NCBI GenBank assembly: GCA_963556195.1 | Contig: OY744533.1 | Location: 44,473,413 to 44,537,412 of the forward strand | Length of the DNA stretch: 64,000 nt | Origin: Sepiola atlantica | Taxonomy: Eukaryota; Mollusca; Cephalopoda; Sepiida; Sepiolidae | Direction: 5' to 3' | In this document: piece after piece, positions 44,590 to 55,411 of the stretch | How the letters are laid out: each line of letters starts with the position of its first letter | Numbering within the stretch: the stretch's first letter is position 1 | Notes under the pieces: model-generated | Told to the model about the DNA's origin: nothing | Database searches by the model: none | The model's input: the letters and a program-made list of their open reading frames with translations, nothing else | Position numbers and translations under genes: made by a program

Positions 44590-45780
44590 ACACATCACTC
44601 AATGAGTCCTGAGCCTGACATATAGACGGTGACGCTAATAACAAATCCATGGGATTTCTTTTCAAATGGCACAATCAGATTATTAGGTTTACAAATTAGT
44701 TATTTAAGTGAAGCTACTGTTGCAAATTTTCAAAACAATAACAAAAATCTAAATTTCGTGTGTTGATAAAGCATTGCTTTCTGATGGAAAAAATACTGTT
44801 CAAGCAAAGCAATGGTTTGATAAGTGTTATTCGGACTCTGCTCCATCGGAAACAACGGTTGAGTTGGTATACTAACTTTAAACACGGTCGTACAGACACA
44901 AATGATGCGGAACGCTCAGGTCGTCCAAATTCGGCAGTGATCGCAAAAAACATAAGTCCAATCCTTTTTAGCTGATCCTAAATTGAAGTTGCGTGAGATA
45001 GCAGAGGAGTTGAAGATATCAGAAGGCGAAAGTGTATTCACCATTTTGCATGAACATTTGTCAATGAGAAAGCTGTTTTCAAAACAATACGTCGACGATT
45101 CGGAACATTCTTTGCAACTGTTTCGGCACAACAAAAAGGAGTGTTTGCATCAATGTGTGACAATGGATGAAACATGAACCCACCACTTAACTCTAGAGTC
45201 AAATCAGCAATCAGCTGAGTGGACAGCAGCAGGTGAAAGCTGTCCAAAGTGACCAAAGATGCAAACATTAGCAGGCAAGGTTTTGACCTCTGTATTTTGG
45301 GATGTGCACGATATTTTGTTCATCGATTATCTTGAAAGGAAGAACCATTGATAGCAAATATTATAACATTGGTGCGTTTGAAGGAAGAAATCGCAAAAAC
45401 TGCCACAAATGAAGAAAAAAATGCTTTTTCACCAAGACCATGCACTGTTACAATTCGATGACAATGATCGTAAAACTAGATGAATTGCGCTTCAAATTGC
45501 TTCCACACCCATCCTAGTCTCCAGATCTTGGCCCCAACAACTGCTGGTTGTTTGCAAACCCTAAAAGAATTGTCTAGGGAAAAGGATTTGACTACAATAA
45601 AGAAGGGATATCGGAACCTGAGGCATATTTTGAGGCCAAAGACAAATCGTTCTACAAAAAAAGGCATTGAATTGTTAGGGAAGCGTTGGAATAAGTGTAT
45701 CACTCTAGAATGAGACTGTTGATGAATAATTTTGCCGACTTGTCGTTTTAGTTCGGCTCAGAACTGATTGAGTGATGTGT
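44590..45780 (+). mobile_element. Mariner transposon relic, both TIRs and TA sites present
   Basis: The 1.19-kb element is flanked by TA at 44588-44589 and 45781-45782. Its terminal repeats start ACACATCACTCAAT at the left and, inverted, at the right (26 of 30 matching). The plus strand encodes a broken transposase: NDAERSGRPNSA near 44900, LREIAEELKISEG near 44990, the first catalytic Asp in VTMDET near 45170, then GESCPK, and SPDLGPNNCWLF near 45525. Here the third catalytic Asp has become Asn. It ends with KKGIELLGKRWNKCITLE. Several frameshifts and stops. It is a different subfamily from the mariner at 27.7 kb. Confidence 0.9.
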
Positions 45781-46959
45781 TACGACATGTCAAAAAAGAT
45801 GAAAGGAAACAGTTGGTTAACGTGACATTTATGGTTATTCAGTTTGTCGCCATATGTTATAAATATCGACTAGACATTAAAAGGACGCAATAGGCATGTC
45901 AATACATGAAATACGCAAAGAAAACTATTAAGAGAATTGAATCCTAAATAAGAAATACTATATGTCATGGTAATACAAAAATGCGCAAGTTATTAGAGAC
46001 AAAATAAAAGTGTGAATGAATGGAAATGTAAAGGTACTTATAGTCTCAACAGTGGCAACGTGCAACTCTCAGAAAAATATGAAGTCGATCAAAAAAATAA
46101 CCCTCACAGGCAAATACCGTTATAGTTTTAAAAAAAACATGCTCTGAAGCAGAGGGAGTTCAGACAACATCCAAACATGTTGAATGTCACACAAATAAGA
46201 AATGGTCTTGTTTTTAAATTTTAGACCATGTGGGGCACAGAAGTATGTGATCTTGCAACATTAGTACCATTTCTTTAAACCAAATTTTCTCCAAGGGAAA
46301 TAACTCTGCTTCTAACACTGGCTATTCAGTTTCAAATTAAAACCATTATGTAAAACGGTAGCAACGTTATGCTCACTTTTTCAAAAAACGAAACTCCTCT
46401 TCCTGTTTAAAATCATTTTTAAAAATCCCATAAAATTCAACTTTAGAAAATGGCAACTACGTTTTTATTTTTACTGGCTTCATTTAAAACATTTTTTTTT
46501 TTTTAACATTTTATATCTGAATTTTTATTTTTTAGGTAGATGATTCTCAAACTTAAATATCTTCATAAATTTTTTTTTTTTTTTTACAATTTTAAATTGA
46601 ATGACATGTCCTACATTATAGATTTTGTATTTCCCGTTTTCCTTTTTATTTGGAAATATAAAACTTTGGAAGACTAAAGTGAACAAATAGATTTGTGATT
46701 TTATTATTTTCCTATTCTAATAAAAATAGTCCTAAAATGTTTCTATCATATTTTTGTTCAATCTTTCCTCCTACTAATAGTACAAATATTGATACAACTT
46801 AATTTTATTAAAATCTGAATGGTATTTTCAACGGTTTCATTGGATATGGCTGTTTGATAGTAATAGCACTATACCGAATGGTTTTAGGTTTTGTAAAAAA
46901 ATAATAAAGATTCTGATAGTCCATGCACAGTGCTCCCTTCAGCAAGCTCTTGTAAGGTA

Positions 46960-47190
46960 GCTAATTCATCATAGAAGCAATCAATCTGGTTCCACTTTGA
47001 AGCTGGAACAAGCAGTGTGATGACTAAAACTCATTGCTCCACAGATGAAATTGAGATCGTCTCAAAATTGGCAATGCATTGTGTTGCTTGGTCGGCCCTT
47101 ATTAAGGACTTTGTGAATTCATTGGAAGGAGCTGGCTCAACCAACCCAAGGTGAATGCCGTTATAAGTAGGATCAAAAAAAAAGGTTTGC
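46960..47190 (+). repeat. Dispersed repeat D, copy 2
   Basis: Shares 'gaattcattggaaggagctggctcaaccaac' (47117-47148, variant forms) and the following 'ggtgaatgccgtt' with the reversed copy at 53495-53550 and, more weakly, the minus-strand copy at 2395-2450. Upstream similarity fades. Class unknown; possibly a LINE ORF2 C-terminus. Confidence 0.5.
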
Positions 47191-47301
47191 ATGTACAGGC
47201 AAAACTGAAACCGCTCATCTGTGTTGTTTAGTCTCTACTTTTTTCTTTAATTCTACATTTTGTCAGATTTCATGTCTCCTTTTATCCCTGTGAATGACTA
47301 A

Positions 47302-47572
47302 CACTCTTTTGGCTAGAAGCAACGTGTAGTAGCTGTTCTGATACTAGACTTCATATTTTCTGTCCTCGGTCAGTGAAGGATGAAATCCTTCTAGATTGAG
47401 GCAATTTTTATTTTTGTACAAATCCAAAGTGCCTCCCTTTTGGGGGAACTGGACTTTCCTCACATTAAAAAGACAACCGTGAGTCTAACTCTGCTCACAT
47501 GGGGAAGGCAAGTAAATAGGGACTTACACTCTGATACGACAAACGTGCAGACTCCATATGATTTTGAATTTT
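47302..47572 (+). mobile_element. U2-snRNA-like repeat B, plus copy
   Basis: The head 'cttttggctagaagcaacgt' then 'gtagtagctgttctgata' tracks the 5' part of U2 snRNA (cttttggctaagatcaa..gtgtagtatctgttct.at). A hairpin 'aaggatgaaatcctt' and an Sm-site-like 'caatttttatttttg' (47402-47416) follow, then a unique ~155-bp tail. The copy at 48455-48730 is nearly identical but inverted. It is a retroposon-like repeat with a U2-derived head, different from the U2-like block at 22 kb beyond the head. Confidence 0.6.
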
Positions 47573-48454
47573 TTTTCTTTTTCTCTCTATCTCTATCTCT
47601 CAGCAAGAATACCTGTCCATGGGTTGTGACTTAAACCAACACAAAAATTCTTGTCCTTTAATTTAGCTGATGGATTGTTAGTGTTGTTTTGTTCCCATCG
47701 TCTGACCATTTGCTTTATGTTCACAAAGTTAGACAACCACTTCACCAGCCTTGAAACCTGTGCCACTCAAAAAAACGCTTTTCCAATGTAGAAAATATTT
47801 ATTCATCATAACCCATTTAAGCATTTTCAGGATCAAAGTATCAATTTCTAAGTTTTAAACAAAAGTTGATGTCACACATTGTTTAATCTTGTAAATATCA
47901 CAGCTGTTCTCTGAAGTAATGTTAACAAACAAAAACTAATAGTTTTTAAGAGTATGAAAAGCTGACTGACATTTTCTGGCTGAATAACAGACGACATTAA
48001 CTTTGCACACATTTCTCTAGAACAGCTTCTTAATTACACTAATAGTCCAGGAACTTTCTGATACTTGGAAATCTCTACTCCTTGAAAAAAGAGCAGTAAA
48101 AACCAATAAGCCCTGCATTTTATAGAGCTAATATTATTTGTAAGTAGAAATCTAATTGAAAAATCTTGTTCTGATGATTTATAAAATTTCAAGGTTAAAG
48201 TTGTAATACTTTTCATTAGTAATAATCACCATTTTCTTTTGAAACCAAGAAAAGATAACTGCTTAATTGAGCAACCGTTTTTTAAGAAAATGATTTTATC
48301 TTAATCTTTGAATGAGCCTTTTTTATGATTTATCAGATTTTTATAAAAATCAAACAAACGAAAACAAAGTTTATAGATGGCTACCATTTTGAATGTTTAC
48401 ATGAGGCAATGATAAATTTAATTAACAAAAAAAAATAGAACTCTATCAGAGTTT

Positions 48455-48730
48455 AAATTCAAAATCATATGGGGTCTGCACGCTTGTCGTATTTGTATCA
48501 GAGTGTAAGTCCCCATTTACTTGCCTTCCCCATGTGAGCAGAATTAGACTCACGGTTGTCTTTTTAATGTGAGGAAAGTCCAGTTCCCCCAAAAGGGAGG
48601 CACTTTGGATTTGTACAAAAATAAAAATTGCCTCAATCTAGAAGGATTTCATCCTTCACTGACCAAGGACAGAAAATATGAAGTCTAGTATCAGAACAGC
48701 TACTACATGTTGCTTCTAGCCAAAAGAGTG
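48455..48730 (-). mobile_element. U2-snRNA-like repeat B, minus copy
   Basis: The reverse complement matches 47302-47572 end to end with about 10-12 differences by eye. Together the two copies form an inverted pair of ~270-bp arms with an 880-bp spacer. The head at 48730 ends in 'cactcttttggctagaagc' on the minus strand. No direct target duplication was evident around either copy. Confidence 0.7.
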
Positions 48731-49013
48731 TTGTTTAAATCTTCATAATGGCTGTCCGTGTAATCTAGACCTGACATGGTTTGACATTTAATGAGGAATG
48801 CTGTCCTTTTTCACTATGCTCATAACATCATATTTCTTTTCTTTTTAACTGCATTTTTTACCCTCTAATATAGTTGGAAGAAACTGAAATTTTGGAAAGC
48901 TCTGAATTAGTGTCTTATACACTTGGTTTAGAGGGGATTCGGGACCCCTTCTAGAAAATTTTACATCTAAATACACTAACCTTTCTTTTTCTTGGAACAC
49001 AGACACACATTTA

Positions 49014-49016
<3 letters not shown>

Positions 49017-49059
<43 letters not shown>

Positions 49060-49060
49060 C
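49017..49060. repeat. (TA)n microsatellite at palindrome edge
   Basis: About 22 TA dinucleotides, with one 'ac' interruption, directly next to the left end of the large palindrome. A smaller TA run (49885-49905) sits just beyond its right end, so the element may have inserted into a TA repeat. Confidence 0.9.
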
Positions 49061-49855
49061 ATTTAAAAAGAATACGCGGAAATCTCTCTAAGGCCCTTTC
49101 GACTATCATCTCGTCAGGAGAAAATCGATAGTTTTAATTAATAATAACGTCGAAAGAAAGAGCAAAATGAGGAAATTGAGTGTGCCAAAATTAACGTTAA
49201 AGCGATTAAAATTCAATTTAATGATTTCGATTAAAAGGCACTACGTTAGGGGATAAAAAAAAAAAAAAAAAAAAAAATTGGGAAGGAGTTCAAAGTTTCC
49301 CAAAGAGATTAAGCGATCTTACAAATTCCTTCTGCCGGCACAAGGAAGGTTTTCGAATGGCAATAGAGACAGATTCCAATATTTTCAAATGGTTCTTGGA
49401 ATCTGCTCGATGCAAGACCTCAAAACGGTCTATTTTATAGCCACTGGCACAGCTAGGGTTTTCAACCAATTGCTGGCCAATAGCAGAGTCCAAAGAATTA
49501 GAGGAGGGGTAACCTTCCTTGTGCCGGCAGAAGGAATTTGTAAGATCGCTTAATCTCTTTGGGGAACTTTGAACTCCTTCCCAATTTTTAAAAATTTTTT
49601 TTTTAAATTTTTTTTTAAATTTAAAAAAAAAAAAAAATTTTTTTTTTAATTTATTTTTTATCCCCTAACGTAGTGCCTTTTAATCGAAATCATTAAATTG
49701 AATTTTAATCGCTTTAACGTTAATTTTGGCACACTCAATTTCCCCATTTTGCTCTTTCTTTCGACGTTATTATTAATTAAAACTATCGATTTTCTCCTGA
49801 CGAGATGATAGTCGAAAGGGCCTTAGAGAGATTTCCGCGTATTCTTTTTAAATGT
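49059..49855. mobile_element. Large foldback element, ~0.8-kb palindrome
   Basis: Left arm 49059-49352 and right arm 49511-49855 are almost exact reverse complements. Both contain 'aatacgcggaaatctctc', 'tctcgtcaggagaaaatcg', 'gaaatcattaaattgaatttt' type blocks and 'cttctgccggcacaaggaagg'. The arms differ mainly in the length of A and T runs (49256-49278; 49586-49660). The 158-base centre (49353-49510) is unique. No transposase. This matches foldback/Tourist-like non-autonomous DNA transposons and would form a very long RNA hairpin. Confidence 0.9.
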
Positions 49856-50317
49856 ATTTATAAATTTTGTACCTCGAAACATTTATATATATATATATAT
49901 ATATTTACAGTGGTTACTGAGAATTGTCAAGAAGCCCCCATTATTCTTTCGTTTCATAAACCAGCCATAAGTCAAAATTTAGGAGAGAGTTGTTGACATT
50001 GTTAATAAATTTAAAAATTAATTTTTATACAACTAGTTATCTATTTATAATAATAAATGCACATTTCTGCATATGTTTACATCTGCAAGTTAACATTAAA
50101 ACGGTTAGCATACTTTAAAATCTGGTATGCTATCTGAAATATGGCTTAAATACGATTCTGAAAACACTTAATCAGTAGTCATTGTACATTTCATTCGCTA
50201 TACATTTTTTTAAGCTCCTGTGTTTTTGTTTAATAACTCCTGTGTTCATTTTATGGTATCATTTTGCTAACATATATTAGAAACTTATTGAATAAAAGGA
50301 TAAAAACTAAAATTTTA

Positions 50318-50380
50318 AGATTTTATTAACATTCAATTTTGGGTTAAATTTTATTAACATTCAATTTTGGGTTAAATTCA
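50318..50380 (+). repeat. 29-bp perfect tandem duplication
   Basis: 'ttttattaacattcaatttt' plus 'gggttaaa' occurs twice in immediate succession (about 50322-50350 and 50350-50378). A simple local duplication. Confidence 0.9.
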
Positions 50381-50395
50381 TCTAAAATTTTTGGA

Positions 50396-51176
50396 AGAGG
50401 CTATTTTGCCAGTTCCAGCAGAATAACGAGGGCTCGTTGTCATGCCGGCTTATGTTTTTTTAACCTAACTGTTATGGCCTTGTGAAATAAAGGGTATTAA
50501 AATAAATAAGGACAAATATTTAATAACAATTTCAGCATATGAACTGAATGTATCTCCAACACTAAGTTCTATTGTAAGCTTTTTCGAATATAAGATTTTG
50601 AATTGGAATTAATAACTGAATAATAGATGTTGCTTCAAAAAAAGGCAAAAGTAAAGTTGTTTTTTTAATCAAATTTCCCAACACTAGTTTTCGGTTCAGT
50701 TTTCGTCAAATAATGAAGTTATTAAGTTGTTTAATTGAATTTTAAAAAATTTTCTTTACAAAGAAGAACTTTGATAATGTTAAAATATCAAGAAAAAACA
50801 CTGGATTTAAACAATTTCTATTTTAAAATGTGAGGTGAAGATTAAGAAAGAAAAGGTCAGTAACTTACAATTGGAAATCGTAAGAAATATACACAAAATT
50901 TGAATAGAAAATTATACAAAAAAATCAATGTTGACTATTCATCTTATAAAATGTTACATTTATCTAATTTAAAAAAAAAAAAATTTTTATTGGAAAAATG
51001 GTGAAATAAAAATAAACCGGCAGTTAAGTTGACTCGTGAAATCTTCACTGTAACTGTAACAGTTAGGTTAAATAAACATGAACCGGCAAAATAACAGGCC
51101 CATCGTTATTCTGCCGGTTCGGTCAAAATAACGAGGGGGTCGTTATTCTGCTTGTCTCGGCAAAATAGCCTATTCA
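50396..51176. mobile_element. Non-autonomous TIR element (~780 bp)
   Basis: Left end 'aggctattttgccagttcc' then 'agcagaataacgagg'; right end inverted: 'cctcgttatt...ctgc' and 'ctcggcaaaatagcct' (on the plus strand 'ggcaaaatagcct' at 51164-51176). The motif 'ccggc(a/t)...ataacga' is repeated within 51080-51150. The interior is AT-rich with no coding domain. A target duplication is not clear. Confidence 0.7.
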
Positions 51177-51429
51177 AAAAAATTTATGACTGAAAATGTT
51201 TTTTTTTTTCTCCAACATAGGTGTTGAGATAGGAGGGAAGTCTCCTAGCCATATTAATTTAATAGGACCCCTTTGACCATTTACATTTAGTGCTTTTTAA
51301 ATGGAGAAGATTCATATTTCTTCAAATACTTTTTGTAGACAGACATACATTACCCTCCACCTTCGATTTACAAACCATGAAATGAAAATTACTAAATGGT
51401 CCTATTTACGTTTAAATTTAGAAAACTAT

Positions 51430-51860
51430 TTTATGGTACTTGTAAGCATTGAGTACAGTGGAATTATTGGTAGATTGAGGGATAAGGATTTGTGTACAAG
51501 AAGTGTAAGACAATGGAGATGGATGAGAACTCAGATGCGGAGAAAGTATATTTGGATGGTGAAGCTATTGAGGTTCATAAGTTTTACCTTGGTGATGCTA
51601 TTGGATCACAGGGTGGTGCAGATGCGAGTGTGATTGCAATAATTAGGAGTGGATGCGAGTTCTTCGATAGATGAAGAACAATTGAAGTGGCAAGGTCAGT
51701 TCACAGATGAGACCAAGGAAAACATGGGAGAAAGTGATAAGGATGGACTTAAAAGAAAGAGGGATGAAGACCTTAGTTTGGAAGTAAATTTTTAAAAGCC
51801 CTCCAACACCTGCCGACATGTAAAATAGATGTTAAACTGAATATTATGATGATGTCGATA
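51430..51860 (+). mobile_element. LINE 3' fragment with internal deletion
   Basis: 51492-51674 reads as YLDGEAIEVHKFYLGDAIGS then QGGADASVIAIIRSG. This matches the LINE segment just after the RT (vev..F.YLGd.i...gga...v..Ri..a). The sequence then skips to MGESDKDGLKRKRDEDLSL and the 3' terminal 'ccaacacctgccgacatgta' followed by 'aatattatgatgatg'. The intervening 'VRSVMLYGSETW' part found in sister copies is deleted. Confidence 0.75.
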
Positions 51861-52899
51861 TAAATTCTCTAGTATTATACTGAGAGCTAGATTAAAACTT
51901 TTTCAGTTTTTACTGGTACTTTAATAAATTAAAAAATTTTTTATTTCATAACTCTTCATTTTTTATGGATCTTGTAATCCGTGAAATTAGGATTTATACT
52001 AGTTATACCGTAAAATTTCTTTTTTTATTTTCTTCACACCTTTTTGTTTTGTTAACTTCCCCCCCCCCCCATACAAATCTTTAACGCTGCTACCTGCTGA
52101 TTCGTGTGACACCTGTTTAACACTGAATCGATCTTTGAAAAAAGAATGACTTGAACAAGGGTTTGTTCATATCGCGTGAGAGAATCACCAACTTTGATTG
52201 ATTTTTTGGTACTTTAAACAAATGAAATATAATACGCCTGTTTCATATGAAGTTAATGGCTTTGGATGAATGGAAGCACATTGCAAGGGCGTTGTTTTTT
52301 TAATGGAAATCAATACATATGCATTATCCTTTTCAAATAAACACCCATCAAAAACTCACAGGTGTGATGAAATGATCTGCACGAGTTATCTTTCCTTAGA
52401 CTGAAAAGGCAAACACTGAAACTTAATTTTTTAGTGGTTTCTTGGCAAGTTGACTTTGCTTCTTTGCTAAGACCGGTCTGAAATTGTTTTCGTTTGGTTT
52501 AGGGACGCACATGACCCATAATACTTTATAATCCTCCACTTTATAATAAAAAGCAATGTGTATTTATTTGTAAATATACATTCATCACTGAAGTTTGTCA
52601 GATGAATAAGGGAAGGGAAAATGCGAATCTATTTCCATAATGAGGCATTTTCTTTTTTTCCCATCTGCTTTCTATATCGATTTGTTTTTTCTATAAACTT
52701 TCCAGACGTTTTCTTATATATTTTTTATTTAACTATTTTATTTCGGCTATGCTTGTGCTGTTAAAAAGTTTGGCATCATTTTTTAAACATGTCTAGCTGC
52801 CCTCTACTTCCAAATCAAAGGAAGAAAATAAATTAAAAAAAAGAAGCAAATTCAACTGTTTTTTTGTTTTTGTTTAGTTACTAATTATTAAGAGAAAAA

Positions 52900-52932
52900 A
52901 GCATTAGAAAGTCACCCCCACCCCCACCCCCA
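52900..52932. repeat. C-rich minisatellite (ccccca)n
   Basis: Four to five CCCCCA units. The G-rich complement could form a quadruplex. Other C or G homopolymer runs lie at 52059-52070, 54370-54384 and 57727-57745. Confidence 0.8.
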
Positions 52933-53479
52933 CCGTCTGAAATACATATGGAAAAATCATTCACTTTAAAGTCAACGGTAGGTGTTTTATTTTCTTTAAG
53001 TCATCAGAAATTGTGATGTTTATAGGAAAAATTAAATTACTGATATAATTCTATTTTAATATGAATATTAGTATAAACACTAACAAAGGATTTTTTTTTT
53101 CGTACACTAGTCTATGAAAATGACTGACTTGCTTACTATATTGTGACTCTTTAAAATTTTGAAGACTTTAACCCTATCAAGATCAAATTGCCCAGAGACC
53201 ATTTCAAATAACCCACCCACACCGAAAAACCTGCCAGTGCTATTACTATTGGAGGGAAAAATGGCTATGGGTGTTCTGGCCTGACGAGATAGCCTTTTTC
53301 GGGCACTCTGGCTTTGATAGGTTTTAAACTGATTGTAAATTAATTTTTAGCTTAAATTAAAGTTTAGAGTATTATGATTTATTTTTCTTGTTAAACCCAG
53401 GAATATTGCTTATCGATCTATATAATATTAAAGCTCCGATAATCTCGTTTGGTTGATCGTTTTCCCACTGAATGTATGA

Positions 53480-53760
53480 GACAAGAAGTGATGGGAGGAA
53501 CTTGTGACGGCATTCATCCTGAGTTGGTTGAGCCGACTCCTTCTAATGAATCCACTATATTTCGGATGAAGACCTTCATGTCAATTGCTGACAGGATGCC
53601 AGCAAAGTTATTGTCTAGGATCGCTATGTTGGTGGCATAGTACATGTCCTTAAATACAAACTGTGCCCTCATCAGAATTTCTCGGAAGCATGTGACGAGA
53701 TCCAATCTACAGCAAAGTTGAACAATGAGAGAAAGGACATAGCCTTGTCAAATACCAGTG
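53480..53760 (-). repeat. Dispersed repeat D, copy 3, with an open frame
   Basis: The minus strand has an open frame (53705-53514) reading REILMRAQFVFKDMYYATNI then AILDNNFAGILSAIDMKVFI. It ends in the repeat's shared 'ggctcaaccaactcaggatg' segment. I do not recognise the peptide. Its end is shared with copies at 2.4 and 47.1 kb, so a transposon protein is likelier than a host exon. Confidence 0.45.
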
Positions 53761-54241
53761 GATTTCAAAGGCTTCTGATTCTTGACCATAAATGCAGATT
53801 TTAGTAAGTGATAAACTGTAGTAGGTTTTCAGTAGGTTAAAAAGTTTGTGTCATACCGTTTGAGTGCATAACCTTCCAGAGTGCTCTGCGATCAAACAGT
53901 ATGGGAGGAGGGGGTTGTATTAAACACAAAAGTATCATAATTTGAATGTTATCATTTCAATCACTGTACAGGCACTACATTTTCATTTTAGTGTCAATTA
54001 CACCCAAACATAAATTTTACTATTATATAGATGGAGTCCAAAAGCAGCAGAATGTTAAAAAATTTTGTTAATAAAAAAAAAATTGTAAATAAGAATGTTT
54101 TGTAAATAGTTATACAATATTTTCAGATCTAATGCATTTTCAATAAACTTATCAATAAATGTATTTTTAAAATATCTTTATTTTCACAGTCGATGTAATA
54201 CACTAAATTGTACAATGTACCAATTTTGAACCAATGGGTCA

Positions 54242-54515
54242 TCTATTATATAAGGAGAGCTGTGTGTCCAGCTAAAAGTCAAAAACTATACAAGACACAC
54301 CCATAAAACTGATATTTTGGGGATCAACAGGAACAGAATTAGTCAGGGAGGGGATGACATTTCGAGTGATCCCCCCCCCCCCCCGCTCGCTCTCTCTCTC
54401 TCTCTCTCAAAAAGAGAGAGAGAGAGAGAGAGTTTTAAAGAAAGATGTTACCCACTATCTTAACTTTTCTATTTTGTTGTCCATGTTCCCAGGCAATGCT
54501 GGGTAACCATGCTAG
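54242..54515 (+). mobile_element. Helitron-like non-autonomous element
   Basis: Begins TCTATTATATAAGGAGAGC and ends with hairpin-forming 'ccaggcaatgctggg' plus 'taaccatgCTAG'. It is inserted between A (54241) and T (54516), the Helitron A|T rule, with no target duplication. The interior carries a C-run and (CT)n/(GA)n that form a perfect hairpin at 54388-54432. The element at 56783-56915 shares both ends. Confidence 0.65.
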
Positions 54516-54689
54516 TTGAGTTAGAGAAGAACAAAAAACGTATGTCTCCACCTAGTCAATGCCAGGTAACTACAGATAGTATATTAAAATGTTATCAGGA
54601 GGAAACCGACAAAATGAGCAAATGAAACAAAATAAAAATGAAATGATTAAACTGATCTTTGAGGTAACTATGGCTGACAATGTTACATT

Positions 54690-54990
54690 AAGCAGTCTTT
54701 TCTTGATGAAAATCCTGGTGCTACCAGATCAGGCTGTCTGAAGATACCGGCTTCCTGACCCAAAAGGCACCAAACATTGATGTTATTGTTTTTTTATTTT
54801 CCTTTCTCTTTGCAAAAGTCGATCCTATTCTGCAAAGCCAAAAACAAGAACATTTTTCTTTTTCTTGATAAATATTTGAAGATATCAAAAACTTGAAGCA
54901 TAAAAACTTTTACAAAAATGACAATTCAGCATTAAATAACTCGAAAAGGGTTGATATGCCGTAAAACAAAACGACCAAACCTTGATGAAA
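54690..54990 (-). repeat. Repeat R1, minus copy
   Basis: The reverse complement starts 'gttttacggcatatcaaccc' and ends 'cctgatctggtagcaccagg', matching both ends of 5680-6140. The interior is shorter and diverged. Confidence 0.65.
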
Positions 54991-55162
54991 ATAATTATTC
55001 TAAACTAACTGTTATGAAAAAGAATTTTATAATTTTGTTTACACAGACCGTACTGATAGCATAACTAAGCTAGGATGAGTGGTAATCTGCCCTATGCAGT
55101 TGACTACTCATCCTAGCCTTGCAGTTACAATTCAGTTATTATTCATTCCTCTGTTTTTTCAG

Positions 55163-55411
55163 GTTATAACTGGCGGTCATTACGATGTTGACTTGGAGGT
55201 TGTGGCTCCCAATGGACAGATGCTTTATAAAGATACCAAGAAGCAATATGACACATTTGTATGGACCACAGATCAGGCTGGAGTTTACAAATTCTGTTTC
55301 AGTAATGAATTCTCCACTTTCTCGCACAAAGTAGTTTACTTTGACTTCCAGGTTGGAGATGAACCTCCTCTAACCAAGAACATGGAAGGCCATGCCACTG
55401 CTCTTACTTTG
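55163..55411 (+). CDS. TMED7: TMED7/TMED3-like p24 cargo receptor, coding exon 2
   Basis: Encodes 83 residues that complete the GOLD domain: [20 protein letters not shown], then [41 protein letters not shown] and GHATALTL. The Cys in YKFCFSN (family-invariant) is the expected disulphide partner of the exon-1 Cys. It is close to vertebrate TMED7 throughout, and the join to exon 1 ([15 protein letters not shown]) is exactly as in that protein. Acceptor ttttttcag|gtt and donor ttg|gtaagt, phase 0. What remains is the coiled coil, transmembrane helix and short coat-binding cytosolic tail, expected in the next exon; I did not find it before 64000. Confidence 0.95.

Larger units (their letters stand above)
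37748..55162 (+). other. Intron 1 of the TMED gene (17.4 kb)
   Basis: Begins GTAAGT and ends with a polypyrimidine tract and cag (ctctgttttttcag). Phase 0 on both sides, so Gln-65 is followed directly by Val-66. The intron holds a tRNA-SINE, two LINE tails, a mariner, a TIR element, Helitron-like ends, a U2-like inverted pair and several foldback repeats, each listed separately. The remaining stretches (37.8-38.5, 40.5-41.2, 42.4-43.4, 45.8-46.9, 51.9-53.4 kb) show no gene or repeat I recognise. Confidence 0.9.
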
